Shown: one piece after another, positions 1-8,929 of the stretch
How positions within the stretch are numbered: position 1 is the first letter of the stretch
Layout of the letters: every line of letters starts with the position of its first letter
Origin: Clostridia bacterium
Lineage (GTDB): Bacteria > Bacillota > Clostridia > Lachnospirales > Lachnospiraceae
Direction of reading: 5' to 3'
NCBI GenBank assembly: GCA_910575245.1
Contig: CAJTEN010000003.1
Location: 124,001-188,000 of the forward strand
Length of the DNA: 64,000 nucleotides
Made by a program: the position numbers and the translations under genes
The notes under the pieces: generated by a model
What the model saw: the letters and a program-made list of their open reading frames with translations, nothing else
Told to the model about the DNA's origin: nothing
Databases searched by the model: none

Positions 1-1300
1 CGTCGATGATCTCATTTGCTTTTCTGTAGATTTCCTCCACATCATACATATCCGCGAACTTACCGTTCTCATACAGGATCCTTCCCTGGATCATGGTCAT
101 CTTCACGTTCTGCTTACTGCCGCTGTAGACCAGATTCTTGGGAATATTGTTGAGCGGCTGCATATTGGGCTGATGCAGATCTATCATAATGATATCTGCC
201 GCTTTTCCTGCTGCAAGGACATCCGTATCCGGCAGATACAGTGCCCTGGAACCGTTAACTGTGGCCATTTTAAGGACTTCCCAGGCATCTACCGCAGAGG
301 CATCCTTCTCCCGGAGTTTGGCAAGGCCTGTTACCAGAAACATCTCCCGGAACATGTCCAGACAATTATTGCTGGCAGGCCCGTCGGTGCCGATCGCCAC
401 ATTGATTCCCCGTTTCAGGTACTCAGAGATCGGAGCAATGCCGCTGGCCAGTTTCGTGTTGGAACCGGGATTGGTCACCACATTCAGATTACGCCTGCGG
501 AAAATTTCCATATCTTCCTCATCAAGATAGACGCAATGATATCCGCCGCCGCCGTAATCAAAGATACCTAGCGTATCAAAAAGTTTAGTCGGAGACATAC
601 CGTGACGTTCCAGGCAGCCGTCGGTCTCTGCCTTCGTTTCTGCCAGATGGGTATAAACCGGCGCCTTATATTTGTGCGCCAGCGCCGCTACTCGTTCCAG
701 CAATTCCCTGGAGCAGGTGTACTCCGCATGAAATCCAATAAAATAGCTTAAGAGAGGATCGTCATGGTTCAATGTCTGATAACGCTGTTCCATCAGTTCC
801 AGGGAACGCTCATACTCAGCGGGTGTCTGCCCGCTGGTTCCGCTCACCTGTACACAGCGCATTCCCATTTCCACGCAGGCTTTCGCGGTAGTTTCCGGTG
901 TCAGATACATATCGAAGATTGCAGTTATGCCGCTGGTCAGATACTCTAAAACTGCCAGCTTTGTCAGATGATAAATCATCTCTCCGTCCATCTTCGCCTC
1001 AATGGGGAAAACCTGCTGAAACAGCCAGTCCTGCAGGGGCAGGTCATCTGCATAGGAACGCAGAAGTGTCATACCGGAATGGGTATGCGCATTTTTAAAT
1101 CCGGGCATTAAGAGATTTCCCTCACAGTCTATTTCCCTGTCCCAGACAATACCGTTCTTGTCCAGGCCGTTACACAGCTGTGCCGTATCATTACCGTCAC
1201 CTGCATACAGGATTTTCCCATCCTGCACCCAAAGCTCACCTTCTGTCAGCTTGTCCGTTGTCATTGTCAATATTCGTGCATTATAAAATCTGATATTCAT
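1..1300 (-). CDS. mtaD: Amidohydrolase, probable 5-methylthioadenosine/S-adenosylhomocysteine deaminase (C-terminus cut by window edge)
   Basis: A metal-dependent deaminase of the amidohydrolase superfamily, expected to deaminate methylthioadenosine or S-adenosylhomocysteine to the inosyl form in the cytoplasm. My translation starts MNIRFYNARILTMTTDKL and shows the metal-binding NAHTHSGM motif near residue 68, THLAET, a GYHCVYL histidine and the IGTDGPASNN segment near the active-site aspartate. About 433 codons are present and the 3' end runs off the left edge. The start ATG ends at 1300 with a modest GAAAGG upstream. It lies downstream of, and on the same strand as, a purine nucleoside phosphorylase gene, which fits nucleoside salvage. 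An SsnA-like or guanine-deaminase-like role is the main alternative, because the family is broad. Confidence 0.85.
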   Translation of the reverse strand, partial: MNIRFYNARILTMTTDKLTEGELWVQDGKILYAGDGNDTAQLCNGLDKNGIVWDREIDCEGNLLMPGFKNAHTHSGMTLLRSYADDLPLQDWLFQQVFPIEAKMDGEMIYHLTKLAVLEYLTSGITAIFDMYLTPETTAKACVEMGMRCVQVSGTSGQTPAEYERSLELMEQRYQTLNHDDPLLSYFIGFHAEYTCSRELLERVAALAHKYKAPVYTHLAETKAETDGCLERHGMSPTKLFDTLGIFDYGGGGYHCVYLDEEDMEIFRRRNLNVVTNPGSNTKLASGIAPISEYLKRGINVAIGTDGPASNNCLDMFREMFLVTGLAKLREKDASAVDAWEVLKMATVNGSRALYLPDTDVLAAGKAADIIMIDLHQPNMQPLNNIPKNLVYSGSKQNVKMTMIQGRILYENGKFADMYDVEEIYRKANEIID

Positions 1301-1418
1301 TTTCCTGGTAACCTTTCTGTTTTGCTGCCGATTTTACCTTTCTATATCTTTTCCTATTTTGCAGACTTTCTTCTAATGGCCAGCTGCATGTTTCGAATGA
1401 TAGCGGCAGAATAAGATC

Positions 1419-2240
1419 CTAAAACTTCATAATGGATTCCACAAGCAGTTTCTCAAATTTGGGAGCCACTGCATTAGCCGCCTCCTGTACCTCTTCATGA
1501 GTCAGCGGAGCGCTGTTCATGCCTGCCGCCAGATTGCTGACACAGGAAACGCCGCAGATCTTCATTCCCATGTGATTGGCCGCAATAGCTTCCACGACAG
1601 TACTCATGCCGACGGCACTGGCCCCCAGCTTATGAAGCAGCTGAATTTCCGCCGGAGATTCAAAGGAAGGTCCGGTCAGCTGTGCGTAGATACCTTCAAA
1701 CAGTTCAATATCGTTGTCCTTCGCCGTACTCCGGATGATTGCCTGCAGATCCTCATCATAGACATGCGACATATCAGGGAATCTTGTGCCAAGTTCGTCA
1801 ATATTAGCCCCGATCAGCGGATTCGGTGCGAAGATTGAAATATGATCCTGGATCAACATCAGACTTCCTGCATGGAAGGCAGGATTGATCCCGCCGGAAG
1901 CATTTGTCAGGAACAACACCCTGGCACCCATCATCTTCATCAGGCGAGTCGGAAGTACAACATCTGTAATAGGATAACCTTCATAATAGTGAACGCGCCC
2001 CTGCATCAATACGACAGGCACTTCGCCTATGTATCCGAAAATAAACTTGCCCGCATGTCCCGGAACCGTGGAGACAGGAAATCCTTCTATCTCACTGTAG
2101 GGAAGCTCCGCCTTCACATCCACTGTTTTAGCAAAATTACCCAGACCGGAGCCTAAGACTACCGCCACCCTGGGCTCAAAGGTTATTTTACTCTTATAGC
2201 ATTCATAACATTTTAATAATTTCTCATAAATTGGATTCAT
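1419..2240 (-). CDS. punA: Purine nucleoside phosphorylase (trimeric, inosine/guanosine type)
   Basis: Cytoplasmic phosphorolysis of purine nucleosides to free base and ribose-1-phosphate. The 273-residue product has the phosphate-binding GSGLGNF loop, HYYEGY, NASGGIN and GMSTVVEAIAANH, all hallmarks of the trimeric PNP family, and the length is normal. I chose the ATG at 2240 (protein starts MNPIYEKLL) because AAGGCGG sits 6 bases upstream; a longer reading frame to 2285 has no ribosome binding site. The gene precedes the MTA/SAH deaminase gene by 118 bp on the same strand, so both probably serve purine and S-adenosylmethionine by-product salvage. Confidence 0.92.
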   Translation of the reverse strand: MNPIYEKLLKCYECYKSKITFEPRVAVVLGSGLGNFAKTVDVKAELPYSEIEGFPVSTVPGHAGKFIFGYIGEVPVVLMQGRVHYYEGYPITDVVLPTRLMKMMGARVLFLTNASGGINPAFHAGSLMLIQDHISIFAPNPLIGANIDELGTRFPDMSHVYDEDLQAIIRSTAKDNDIELFEGIYAQLTGPSFESPAEIQLLHKLGASAVGMSTVVEAIAANHMGMKICGVSCVSNLAAGMNSAPLTHEEVQEAANAVAPKFEKLLVESIMKF

Positions 2241-2343
2241 CTTTACCGCCTTTCTCTGCCGTTGCATTTTCCATAAGTATAGCACATGGAAGAAGCGACA
2301 TGCAACTGCATACCGCTTCTTTCATAGTTTGACTGATGTCAGA

Positions 2344-2489
2344 CGTTACAGTTCACGGCCTAACCGTCCGCGAACTGTAACGCATCCAGCCCACGAAAAG
2401 TCGCCTTCGGCGAGGGGCTGGATGCCTGAAACCGTAGCTTTATCGGCCGGATGCCTTGCAGCAGGGTGCAAGGCACCGTGAATAGTAAC
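2344..2489. repeat. Palindromic repeat with internal hairpin, ends related to repeat family A
   Basis: The left end is a strong hairpin: CGTTACAGTTC at 2344-2354 pairs with GAACTGTAACG at 2372-2382. The right end is CCGTGAATAGTAAC at 2476-2489, close to the reverse complement of the left end. Inside are GGGCTGGATG/CATCCAGCCC arms around 2382-2430. No reading frame is evident. It abuts a second repeat, so 2241-2614 between punA and spoIVA is filled by nested palindromic elements. Confidence 0.7.
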
Positions 2490-2498
2490 TGTCAGACG

Positions 2499-2612
2499 GT
2501 TACTATTCACGGCTCAGTGTCATTAAGTTAAGTCTATACACAGCGTCTGATATGATAGGATTCTCCTTAGGACCGTTGGAAAGCGCCGGCACTTAGTGAG
2601 GTATTCCACACT
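2499..2612. repeat. Repeat family A, truncated copy
   Basis: From GTTACTATTCACGGC at 2499 the sequence closely matches the left half of the complete element at 53766-53981, including the TCATTAAGTTAAG block and GATATGATAGGATTCTCCT. Similarity ends about where the spoIVA stop codon begins (2615); the right half and its terminal inverted repeat are missing. The first 14 bases also form an inverted repeat with 2476-2489 around a 9-base loop. Confidence 0.75.
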
Positions 2613-2614
2613 GC

Positions 2615-4102
2615 CTAAATAATAATGCAGACCATACCTCCGTTACAGTCATTCACGATCTTCTGCATAGTTTCCTGCAGCTTCACCTGGCTTTCTTCGT
2701 TGATCATGGAAATTTTACCTGTTATACCGTCGTTTACCAGCTGTTCTACCGTCTTGCCGAAGATATTCGTCTCCCAGATTCCTTCTTCACTGGTCTCTGT
2801 ATCCGATATAAACTGTATCAGATCCCGCGCCTGTTCTTCCGTGCCTACAATCGGGGAAATTTCAGTCTCTATACTGGCCTTGATCATGTGTATACTGGGG
2901 CTTTCCGCCTTGATCTTTACACCGAATTTATTTCCCTGCCGGATGATCTCCGGCTTTTCCAGCATGATTTCTTCACGGTCCGGCATAACGACACCGTATC
3001 CTTTATAACGAACGGACTCCAGGGCATGCAGAACCTTTACATACTCCCGTTTCATTTTTGCCATTTCCTTCAGCATGGCCAGCATCTGGTATTCACTTCC
3101 GACTGTCTCCCCTACCAGGTCACTGATCATCTCATAATAATAAGAATCGTCCACATTCAGCAGAATCCTTACGCTGCCGTCAGACATATTGATTCCATCC
3201 AGCTTACACTTCTTGATGTATTCGCTGGAAGGCATGAAACTGCTGGATGTGATATCCCGGATATTGCTCAGGCTGCTCATCAGATTTTTGATCTGTGCGA
3301 TGATATCCTGTTTCATCTTATGGTCATAAGGCAGCATTTCCACCCACTTGGGCATATAAAATTCAATCATTGTGAGCGGGAACTCATAGAGAATATTTTC
3401 CATGATATGATTGATGTCTTCCCGTTTCAACTGTTCACAATTGACCGGCATTACGGTCACCTGGTACTTCTCGCTGATTTCATCTGCCAGCATCCTTGTC
3501 TCTTCCGCATAAGGCTTCGCCGAATTAAGCAGTACGATAAAGGGTTTGCCAAGGGTCTGCAGTTCTGTGATGGTGCGGGCTTCCGCCTCCAGAAAACTGT
3601 CTCTTCCCAGTTCTCCGAAGGAGCCGTCGCAGGTCACAACAATGCCGATGGTGGAATGATCCTTGATTACCTTGCGGGTACCGATCTCTGCTGCCTTCGT
3701 AAAAGGTATCTCTTCTGCGGACCACGGTGTTTTCACCATACGTTCCACATCCTCTTCCATATGTCCGGCAGCTCCCTCCACCATATAACCTACACAGTCG
3801 ATCAGTCTGATATTCACATCGATATCCGTTCCCAGCCTGATATGCGCAGCCTCTTTGGGAATAAACTTGGGTTCCGTAGTAGTGACCGTCCTGCCGCCTG
3901 CGCTTTGGGGCATTTCATCCTGAGCCCGTTCCTTCTCATTCTCATCTTCCATGAACGGCAGTACCAGCAGATTCATAAAGCGCTTGATAAAAGTGGATTT
4001 ACCCGTTCTGACCGGGCCTACTACGCCCAGGTAAATTTCTCCTCCCGTGCGGAGCTGTATATCTTTATACAGGTCATATGTATTATTCTGTAAAAAGTCC
4101 AT
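2615..4102 (-). CDS. spoIVA: Stage IV sporulation protein A, spore coat morphogenetic ATPase
   Basis: SpoIVA is the ATP-hydrolysing protein that polymerises on the forespore outer membrane and anchors coat assembly and cortex formation. The 495-residue product has a Walker A motif GPVRTGKST at residues 29-37, a TTTEPKFIP segment, the middle and C-terminal SpoIVA domains and the short hydrophobic end MVCIII. AGGAGG lies 7 bases before the ATG at 4102. Length matches the family (about 490). It is the clearest evidence that the organism makes endospores. Expression is expected from a mother-cell sigma factor (SigE) promoter, which I did not locate. Confidence 0.97.
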   Translation of the reverse strand: MDFLQNNTYDLYKDIQLRTGGEIYLGVVGPVRTGKSTFIKRFMNLLVLPFMEDENEKERAQDEMPQSAGGRTVTTTEPKFIPKEAAHIRLGTDIDVNIRLIDCVGYMVEGAAGHMEEDVERMVKTPWSAEEIPFTKAAEIGTRKVIKDHSTIGIVVTCDGSFGELGRDSFLEAEARTITELQTLGKPFIVLLNSAKPYAEETRMLADEISEKYQVTVMPVNCEQLKREDINHIMENILYEFPLTMIEFYMPKWVEMLPYDHKMKQDIIAQIKNLMSSLSNIRDITSSSFMPSSEYIKKCKLDGINMSDGSVRILLNVDDSYYYEMISDLVGETVGSEYQMLAMLKEMAKMKREYVKVLHALESVRYKGYGVVMPDREEIMLEKPEIIRQGNKFGVKIKAESPSIHMIKASIETEISPIVGTEEQARDLIQFISDTETSEEGIWETNIFGKTVEQLVNDGITGKISMINEESQVKLQETMQKIVNDCNGGMVCIII

Positions 4103-4153
4103 AAAAAATCCTCCTGCATATACTTATAAATGTATATGCGGGAGGAGCTGCGT

Positions 4154-5230
4154 CTATTCTGTTCCTTCTTTGATTTGGTGAAAAATAATACAGTTAGGCT
4201 GATTCACTCTGACTTCCCTGCCGTTCATAACAAGAAGGCCGTTCTCCAGATCCACTGTAAAGAACGTCATTGTGCTGGACTCATGATTCAGGGATACCAA
4301 ATGCCTGTTGTCCGGGAAGAGATTCGCATCCTTCGGATAGTCACCGCTGATCGGCAGGCACAACACCTTCGAAAGCATCCCCGTCTCCGGCTCTATCCGA
4401 TATATAATCGCACTGTTATCACCGGCATTGGAACTCACAACATACTGAAAGTCCTCAGAAATATTCAATGCACTGGCTGCGGAGCCTCCGGCATGATAAT
4501 CATTCAATGTGGAAATCGTCTGAATCTTATCGAATTCAGGATTGCCGTCCACTTCTTCATAAGTATAGACATCGATATAATTCTTCAACTCATGCACGAT
4601 ATACAAGTATCGGCCGTCTTTAGAAAACTTCAGGTGCCGGGGAGCCGACTCCTGTTCGCTCCTGACCATATCGATAGGGCGCAGCTTCCCGTTCTTATGG
4701 TCAAGCCTGTATACATTAACATGGTCAAGGCCCAGATCTGCGGCACACAGATAACGGTTGTCTCTTGTCATCTTGACACAATTCACGTGAGGCCTGAAAT
4801 TCCGTTCCGCGATACTGCCCAGTCCCTTATGATAGATCTCGTCCGTGATATCTCCGATGCCGCCGTCTTCCCGAAGCCTGAGCACTGTGATCTTGCCGTC
4901 ATGATAGCCGCCCACGAACAGGTACCTGTCTTCATAATCCGTAGACAGATAACATCCTCGCATACCGTTGATACTGCTGGCGTTAATGACCTCTAAGTCT
5001 CCGCCAGGCAGGATTCTGTATGCCTCTACGCCAAAATCCGTGATGGAATACAGATATTTCTTGTTATGTGAAATCGAAATATAAGAAGAGTTCGTGATCC
5101 TTACCTGATTCTTCTCTGTCAGCCGGCCGTTCTCCAGATCCACATCATAGATTTTGATGCCGTACTTATCCACATTGCCTACTGTATACGTTGAAACATA
5201 CGCTACATATTTCTTCTGACTCATCTTCAA
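4154..5230 (-). CDS. Lactonase-family seven-bladed beta-propeller protein (6-phosphogluconolactonase YbhE/Pgl-like)
   Basis: The product (about 358 residues, no signal peptide) shows the YVAYVSTYT start and repeated blades such as NGRLTEKNQV, ISHNKKYLYSI, DRYLFVGGYHDGKITV and DGRYLYIVHELKN, typical of the lactonase beta-propeller family (PF10282). Members hydrolyse 6-phosphogluconolactone or related lactones, but substrate cannot be read from sequence. The start is uncertain: a TTG at 5230 has AAAGG 6 bases upstream, whereas the ATG at 5224 has a 12-base spacing. It is monocistronic, next to but not obviously linked with spoIVA, and 332 bp from the divergent pot regulator. Confidence 0.82.
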   Translation of the reverse strand: MKMSQKKYVAYVSTYTVGNVDKYGIKIYDVDLENGRLTEKNQVRITNSSYISISHNKKYLYSITDFGVEAYRILPGGDLEVINASSINGMRGCYLSTDYEDRYLFVGGYHDGKITVLRLREDGGIGDITDEIYHKGLGSIAERNFRPHVNCVKMTRDNRYLCAADLGLDHVNVYRLDHKNGKLRPIDMVRSEQESAPRHLKFSKDGRYLYIVHELKNYIDVYTYEEVDGNPEFDKIQTISTLNDYHAGGSAASALNISEDFQYVVSSNAGDNSAIIYRIEPETGMLSKVLCLPISGDYPKDANLFPDNRHLVSLNHESSTMTFFTVDLENGLLVMNGREVRVNQPNCIIFHQIKEGTE

Positions 5231-5344
5231 ACCATGCCTTTCCTTATTTCTGTAAGACGTAATTAAACCTGTCTTGATTTTATCACAAATTTACTGCCAT
5301 GTTAATCATTTTCATAAAAAATGATTTTATTTTTGCAAATCCCA

Positions 5345-5372
5345 TTGACAGAACACTGCTTTTTTGTATAAT
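5345..5372 (+). promoter_or_regulatory. Consensus sigma-A promoter for the pot operon
   Basis: TTGACA at 5345-5350 and TATAAT at 5367-5372 are separated by 16 bp, an almost ideal vegetative promoter. Transcription would start near 5379, leaving a leader of about 180 nt before the XRE-cupin gene. Confidence 0.8.
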
Positions 5373-5423
5373 GGGACTCAGCGCCTGTTTAGTTTTAGTA
5401 AACTTTATGTTTATTATCACTGA

Positions 5424-5535
5424 GTAACGGTGGAGTGTTTCTCAACCGCTCTGTCTGCTGCACTACCTATTACACATGGCAGACCCAGTCAACAGAAAAT
5501 AAAAGTAACAAGGAAGCCGCCGGCTGAACTGCTAC
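5424..5535. repeat. Repeat family C fragment inside the pot leader
   Basis: The right end, GTAACAAGGAAGCCGCCGG followed by CTGAACTGCTAC, matches the right end of the elements at 15261 and 57910. The segment contains hairpins CGGTGGAG/CTCAACCG and GTCTGC/GCAGAC. It lies wholly within the transcribed leader (5380-5562) of the pot operon. I see no other feature in this 332-bp intergenic region. Confidence 0.55.
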
Positions 5536-5562
5536 AATATAAATAGAAAGAGACTAATCACT

Positions 5563-6123
5563 ATGGACAGTAATTCCACTCGAATGGAAATCGGAAGTAA
5601 AATCAGAGAACTGCGGAATCAGAAGGGATTGACACAGGAAGAGCTGGCAGACCGATGCGAGTTATCCAAAGGTTTTATCAGTCAGCTGGAAAATGACGTG
5701 ACCTCTCCCTCCATCACCACACTGATCGATATTTTACAGTGCCTCGGCACAAACCTGAAAAATTTTTTCAATGATGCGGATGATGAACAGATTGTTTTCC
5801 ATGACGAAGATTTTTTTGAGAAAACAGATGCCGAACTGCACAATAAGATAGAATGGATCATCCCAAATGCCCAGAAGAACATGATGGAACCCATTCGCGT
5901 CACCTTAGAGCCGGGTGGCTCCACTTATCCTGACCAGCCCCATGAAGGCGAGGAATTCGGCTATGTACTCTCCGGCACGGTCACCATTGTAATCGGAAAC
6001 CGCAGTATGAAAGCCAAAAAGGGCGAAGCCTTTTATTATACACCCAACTCGGAACACTATATCAAGACAAACGGTAAAAGCGGCGCCGTATTTCTCTGGA
6101 TCAGCACGCCGCCCAACTTTTAA
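5563..6123 (+). CDS. XRE-family transcriptional regulator with C-terminal cupin (PuuR-like)
   Basis: A 186-residue regulator: an N-terminal helix-turn-helix (residues about 10-65; LTQEELADRCELSKGFISQLE) joined to a cupin barrel (residues about 110-183; PHEGEEFGYVLSGTV and YYTPNSEHYIK). Such HTH-cupin proteins sense small ligands, and relatives such as PuuR control polyamine genes. It is the first gene of the potABCD operon, 38 bp before potA, so autogenous, polyamine-responsive control is a fair inference. The ATG at 5563 has only a weak AAAGAG site. Confidence 0.9.
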   Translation: MDSNSTRMEIGSKIRELRNQKGLTQEELADRCELSKGFISQLENDVTSPSITTLIDILQCLGTNLKNFFNDADDEQIVFHDEDFFEKTDAELHNKIEWIIPNAQKNMMEPIRVTLEPGGSTYPDQPHEGEEFGYVLSGTVTIVIGNRSMKAKKGEAFYYTPNSEHYIKTNGKSGAVFLWISTPPNF

Positions 6124-6161
6124 ACGCAGAAGTGAAAATATAATCTACGGAGGATAAGTCC

Positions 6162-7235
6162 ATGTCCAAAGAATTGATCCATTTAAACAACATCTCCAAA
6201 TCCTTTGACGGACAGATGGTGCTGGATGAACTCAATCTGACAATCCATGAGAATGAGTTTGTCACACTGCTCGGCCCCAGCGGATGCGGTAAGACCACTA
6301 CCCTGCGTATTCTGGGAGGATTTGCCACACCGGATACCGGCAGCGTCATCTTCGACGGACAGGACATTACGAAACTTCCGCCGAACTTAAGGCCTCTGAA
6401 CACTGTATTCCAGAAATACGCTCTGTTTACGCATATGAACATCGCAGAGAATATTGCCTTCGGATTAAAGATCAGAAAGAAATCCAAAGACTATATTGCG
6501 GATAAGATCCGGTATGCCCTGAAGCTGGTTAATCTTGAAGGGTATGAAAACCGCATGCCGGATTCTTTAAGCGGCGGTCAGCAACAGCGTATTGCCATCG
6601 CCAGGGCCATCGTCAACGAACCTAAGGTACTGCTCCTGGATGAACCCCTGGGCGCTCTGGATCTGAAGCTGCGCCAGGAAATGCAGTATGAGCTGATCCG
6701 CATGAAGAATGAACTGGGCATCACCTTCGTCTATGTCACCCACGATCAGGAGGAGGCGCTGACCATGTCCGACACGATCGTTGTCATGAACCAGGGCTAT
6801 ATTCAACAGATCGGTTCCCCGGAATCCATCTACAATGAACCGGAAAATGCATTTGTAGCCGATTTCATCGGGGACAGCAATATTATCTCTGCTACCATGA
6901 TCGAGGATAAGCTGGTCAATATCTTAGGCACCCGTTTCACCTGTGTGGATACAGGATTCGGCCATAATAAGCCGGTAGACGTAGTTATTCGCCCGGAGGA
7001 TGTGGAACTCACCGCCCCGAAAGAAGGGATTCTGCAGGGTGTGGTGTCTCATCTGATTTTCAAGGGCGTCCACTATGAAATGGAGGTTATGGCCGGAGGA
7101 TTCGAATGGCTTGTGCACTCTACTGCCCTGCACCCGGTCGGGCAGGAAGTGGGGATCAGGATCGACCCCTACAATATCCAGATCATGAACAAACCGGAAT
7201 CTGAAGACGAGGAGGCTGTAGCAATTGACATCTAA
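6162..7235 (+). CDS. potA: Spermidine/putrescine ABC transporter ATP-binding protein PotA
   Basis: The cytoplasmic ATPase that powers polyamine import. It has Walker [10 protein letters not shown] (residues 38-46), signature LSGGQQQR (136-143), Walker B VLLLDEP (156-162), an H-loop VTHDQEE and a C-terminal TOBE domain ([10 protein letters not shown]). Length 357 is normal. GGAGG lies 8 bases before the ATG. It overlaps potB by 11 bp, which implies translational coupling in the order regulator-potA-potB-potC-potD. Confidence 0.95.
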   Translation: MSKELIHLNNISKSFDGQMVLDELNLTIHENEFVTLLGPSGCGKTTTLRILGGFATPDTGSVIFDGQDITKLPPNLRPLNTVFQKYALFTHMNIAENIAFGLKIRKKSKDYIADKIRYALKLVNLEGYENRMPDSLSGGQQQRIAIARAIVNEPKVLLLDEPLGALDLKLRQEMQYELIRMKNELGITFVYVTHDQEEALTMSDTIVVMNQGYIQQIGSPESIYNEPENAFVADFIGDSNIISATMIEDKLVNILGTRFTCVDTGFGHNKPVDVVIRPEDVELTAPKEGILQGVVSHLIFKGVHYEMEVMAGGFEWLVHSTALHPVGQEVGIRIDPYNIQIMNKPESEDEEAVAIDI

Positions 7236-8046
7236 TAAGAACAACTGGCTTTCTGCACCCTATACATTATGGTCAGCCGTTTTTATCATCATTCCGCTAT
7301 GTATGATCTTTTATTACGGCCTGACGGATAAGACAGGAGCCTTCACTTTAGAAAATATCACAGCGATCGCGACGGCAGAACATGCCAAGGCACTGCGCCT
7401 TTCTATTCTGCTTTCCCTGATCAGCACGCTGCTCTGCTTCCTGCTGGCTTACCCGCTCGCTATGATTCTGACGAATATGAAGATAAGTCAGCACAGTTTT
7501 ATCATATTGATCTTTATCCTGCCCATGTGGATGAACTTTCTGCTGCGGACACTCGCATGGCAGACATTACTGGAAAAAAGCGGCGTGATCAACAGTATTC
7601 TTACGTTCCTTCACCTGCCGAATATCAATATCATCAATACACCCTATGCGATCATTCTGGGTATGGTCTACAATTTCCTGCCCTTTATGGTACTGCCGCT
7701 GTATAATGCACTGTCCAAGATTGACGAGAACGTGATCAATGCTGCCAGAGATCTGGGCGCAGACAATATACATACTTTTTTCCGTATTATTCTGCCCCTC
7801 TCTGTTCCGGGTATTATCAGCGGTCTCTCCATGGTCTTTGTTCCGGCGCTGACCACTTTCGTCATCAGTTCCCTCCTGGGCGGCAGCAAGATTCTGCTGA
7901 TCGGCAATGTCATCGACCAGGAATTTACGCAGGCTTCCAACTGGAACCTGGGAAGCGGCCTCTCCATTGTACTGATGATTTTTATTATACTGAATATGAT
8001 CGCATCCGCGGTATTTGACAAAGACGGGGAGGGATCCATGTTATGA
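7225..8046 (+). CDS. potB: Spermidine/putrescine ABC transporter permease PotB
   Basis: An inner-membrane permease of 273 residues with about six transmembrane helices and the EAA-type cytoplasmic loop ([20 protein letters not shown]) that docks to PotA. The reading frame opens with a TTG at 7225 preceded by GGAGG about 10 bases upstream, inside the potA 3' end; no better ATG is available before the first helix. The stop overlaps the potC start as ATGA. Confidence 0.93.
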   Translation: MTSNKNNWLSAPYTLWSAVFIIIPLCMIFYYGLTDKTGAFTLENITAIATAEHAKALRLSILLSLISTLLCFLLAYPLAMILTNMKISQHSFIILIFILPMWMNFLLRTLAWQTLLEKSGVINSILTFLHLPNINIINTPYAIILGMVYNFLPFMVLPLYNALSKIDENVINAARDLGADNIHTFFRIILPLSVPGIISGLSMVFVPALTTFVISSLLGGSKILLIGNVIDQEFTQASNWNLGSGLSIVLMIFIILNMIASAVFDKDGEGSML

Positions 8047-8831
8047 GAAATGCTGCAAAGAAAATCTATATCACATTGATTTTCCTTTTCCTGTATGCCC
8101 CGATCGGCACGCTGATGGTGCTGTCTTTTAACGCCAGCAGAACAAGAGCCAAATGGGGCGGCTTCACTTTCAAATGGTATGTGGAGCTATTTCAAAATGA
8201 CGATATTCTGCGGGCTCTCGGCAACACACTGCTGATCGCGCTGGTTTCTTCCATAACCGCTGCGTTCATCGGAACCATAGCCTGCATTGCCATGAACGGA
8301 ATGAAGAAACGGACCAGAACCATTATGATGGGCGTTACCAATATCCCTATGTTAAATGCGGATATCGTGACAGGAATCTCCCTGATGCTTCTTTTTATCA
8401 GTTTCGGGTTCCGGTTCGGGCTGGGTACAATTCTGTTGTCGCATATCACGTTTAACATACCGTATGTGATCTTAAGCGTTATGCCGCGTATGAAGCAATT
8501 GAATCCGAGTACTTATGAAGCGGCGCTGGATTTGGGAGCATCACCGGTAACGGCTTTTTTTAAGGTGGTGTTCCCGGATCTGCTTCCCGGCATCCTGTCC
8601 GGCTTCCTGATGGCGTTTACCATGTCGCTGGATGACTTTATCATTACCCATTTTACGAAGGGCGCCGGAGTGGACACGCTCTCGACCAAGATATATACGG
8701 AAGTCAGGAAGGGTATCAAGCCGGAAATGTACGCTCTGTCCACGATTATTTTCGCGACGGTACTGGTACTGCTCATTCTGGTCAATCTGTCACCTGAGAA
8801 CAGGTCAGAAAAGATTTTCAAAGAAAATTAA
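8043..8831 (+). CDS. potC: Spermidine/putrescine ABC transporter permease PotC
   Basis: Second membrane subunit, 262 residues, about six helices, with the EAA loop AALDLGASPVTAFFKVVFPD. The N-terminal segment LSFNASRTRAKWGGFTFKWY is typical of PotC. The ATG overlaps the potB stop by four bases and has GGAGGG about 8 bases upstream. A 98-bp gap separates it from potD. Confidence 0.94.
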   Translation: MRNAAKKIYITLIFLFLYAPIGTLMVLSFNASRTRAKWGGFTFKWYVELFQNDDILRALGNTLLIALVSSITAAFIGTIACIAMNGMKKRTRTIMMGVTNIPMLNADIVTGISLMLLFISFGFRFGLGTILLSHITFNIPYVILSVMPRMKQLNPSTYEAALDLGASPVTAFFKVVFPDLLPGILSGFLMAFTMSLDDFIITHFTKGAGVDTLSTKIYTEVRKGIKPEMYALSTIIFATVLVLLILVNLSPENRSEKIFKEN

Positions 8832-8929
8832 CGTTGATGCATCATGATATCTGCACCGAACTTTATATATAAGCATTAGTGTCCGGGAAGACATAGAGGT
8901 GCAAACATGTAATATTAAAAGGAGAAACT

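Noticed and set aside
2888..4093. Plus-strand 401-codon frame antisense to spoIVA
   Set aside because: Antisense shadow of a clear spoIVA gene; His/Cys-rich composition and no start site.
4130..4996. Plus-strand 288-codon frame over the lactonase-family gene
   Set aside because: Antisense shadow of a beta-propeller gene.
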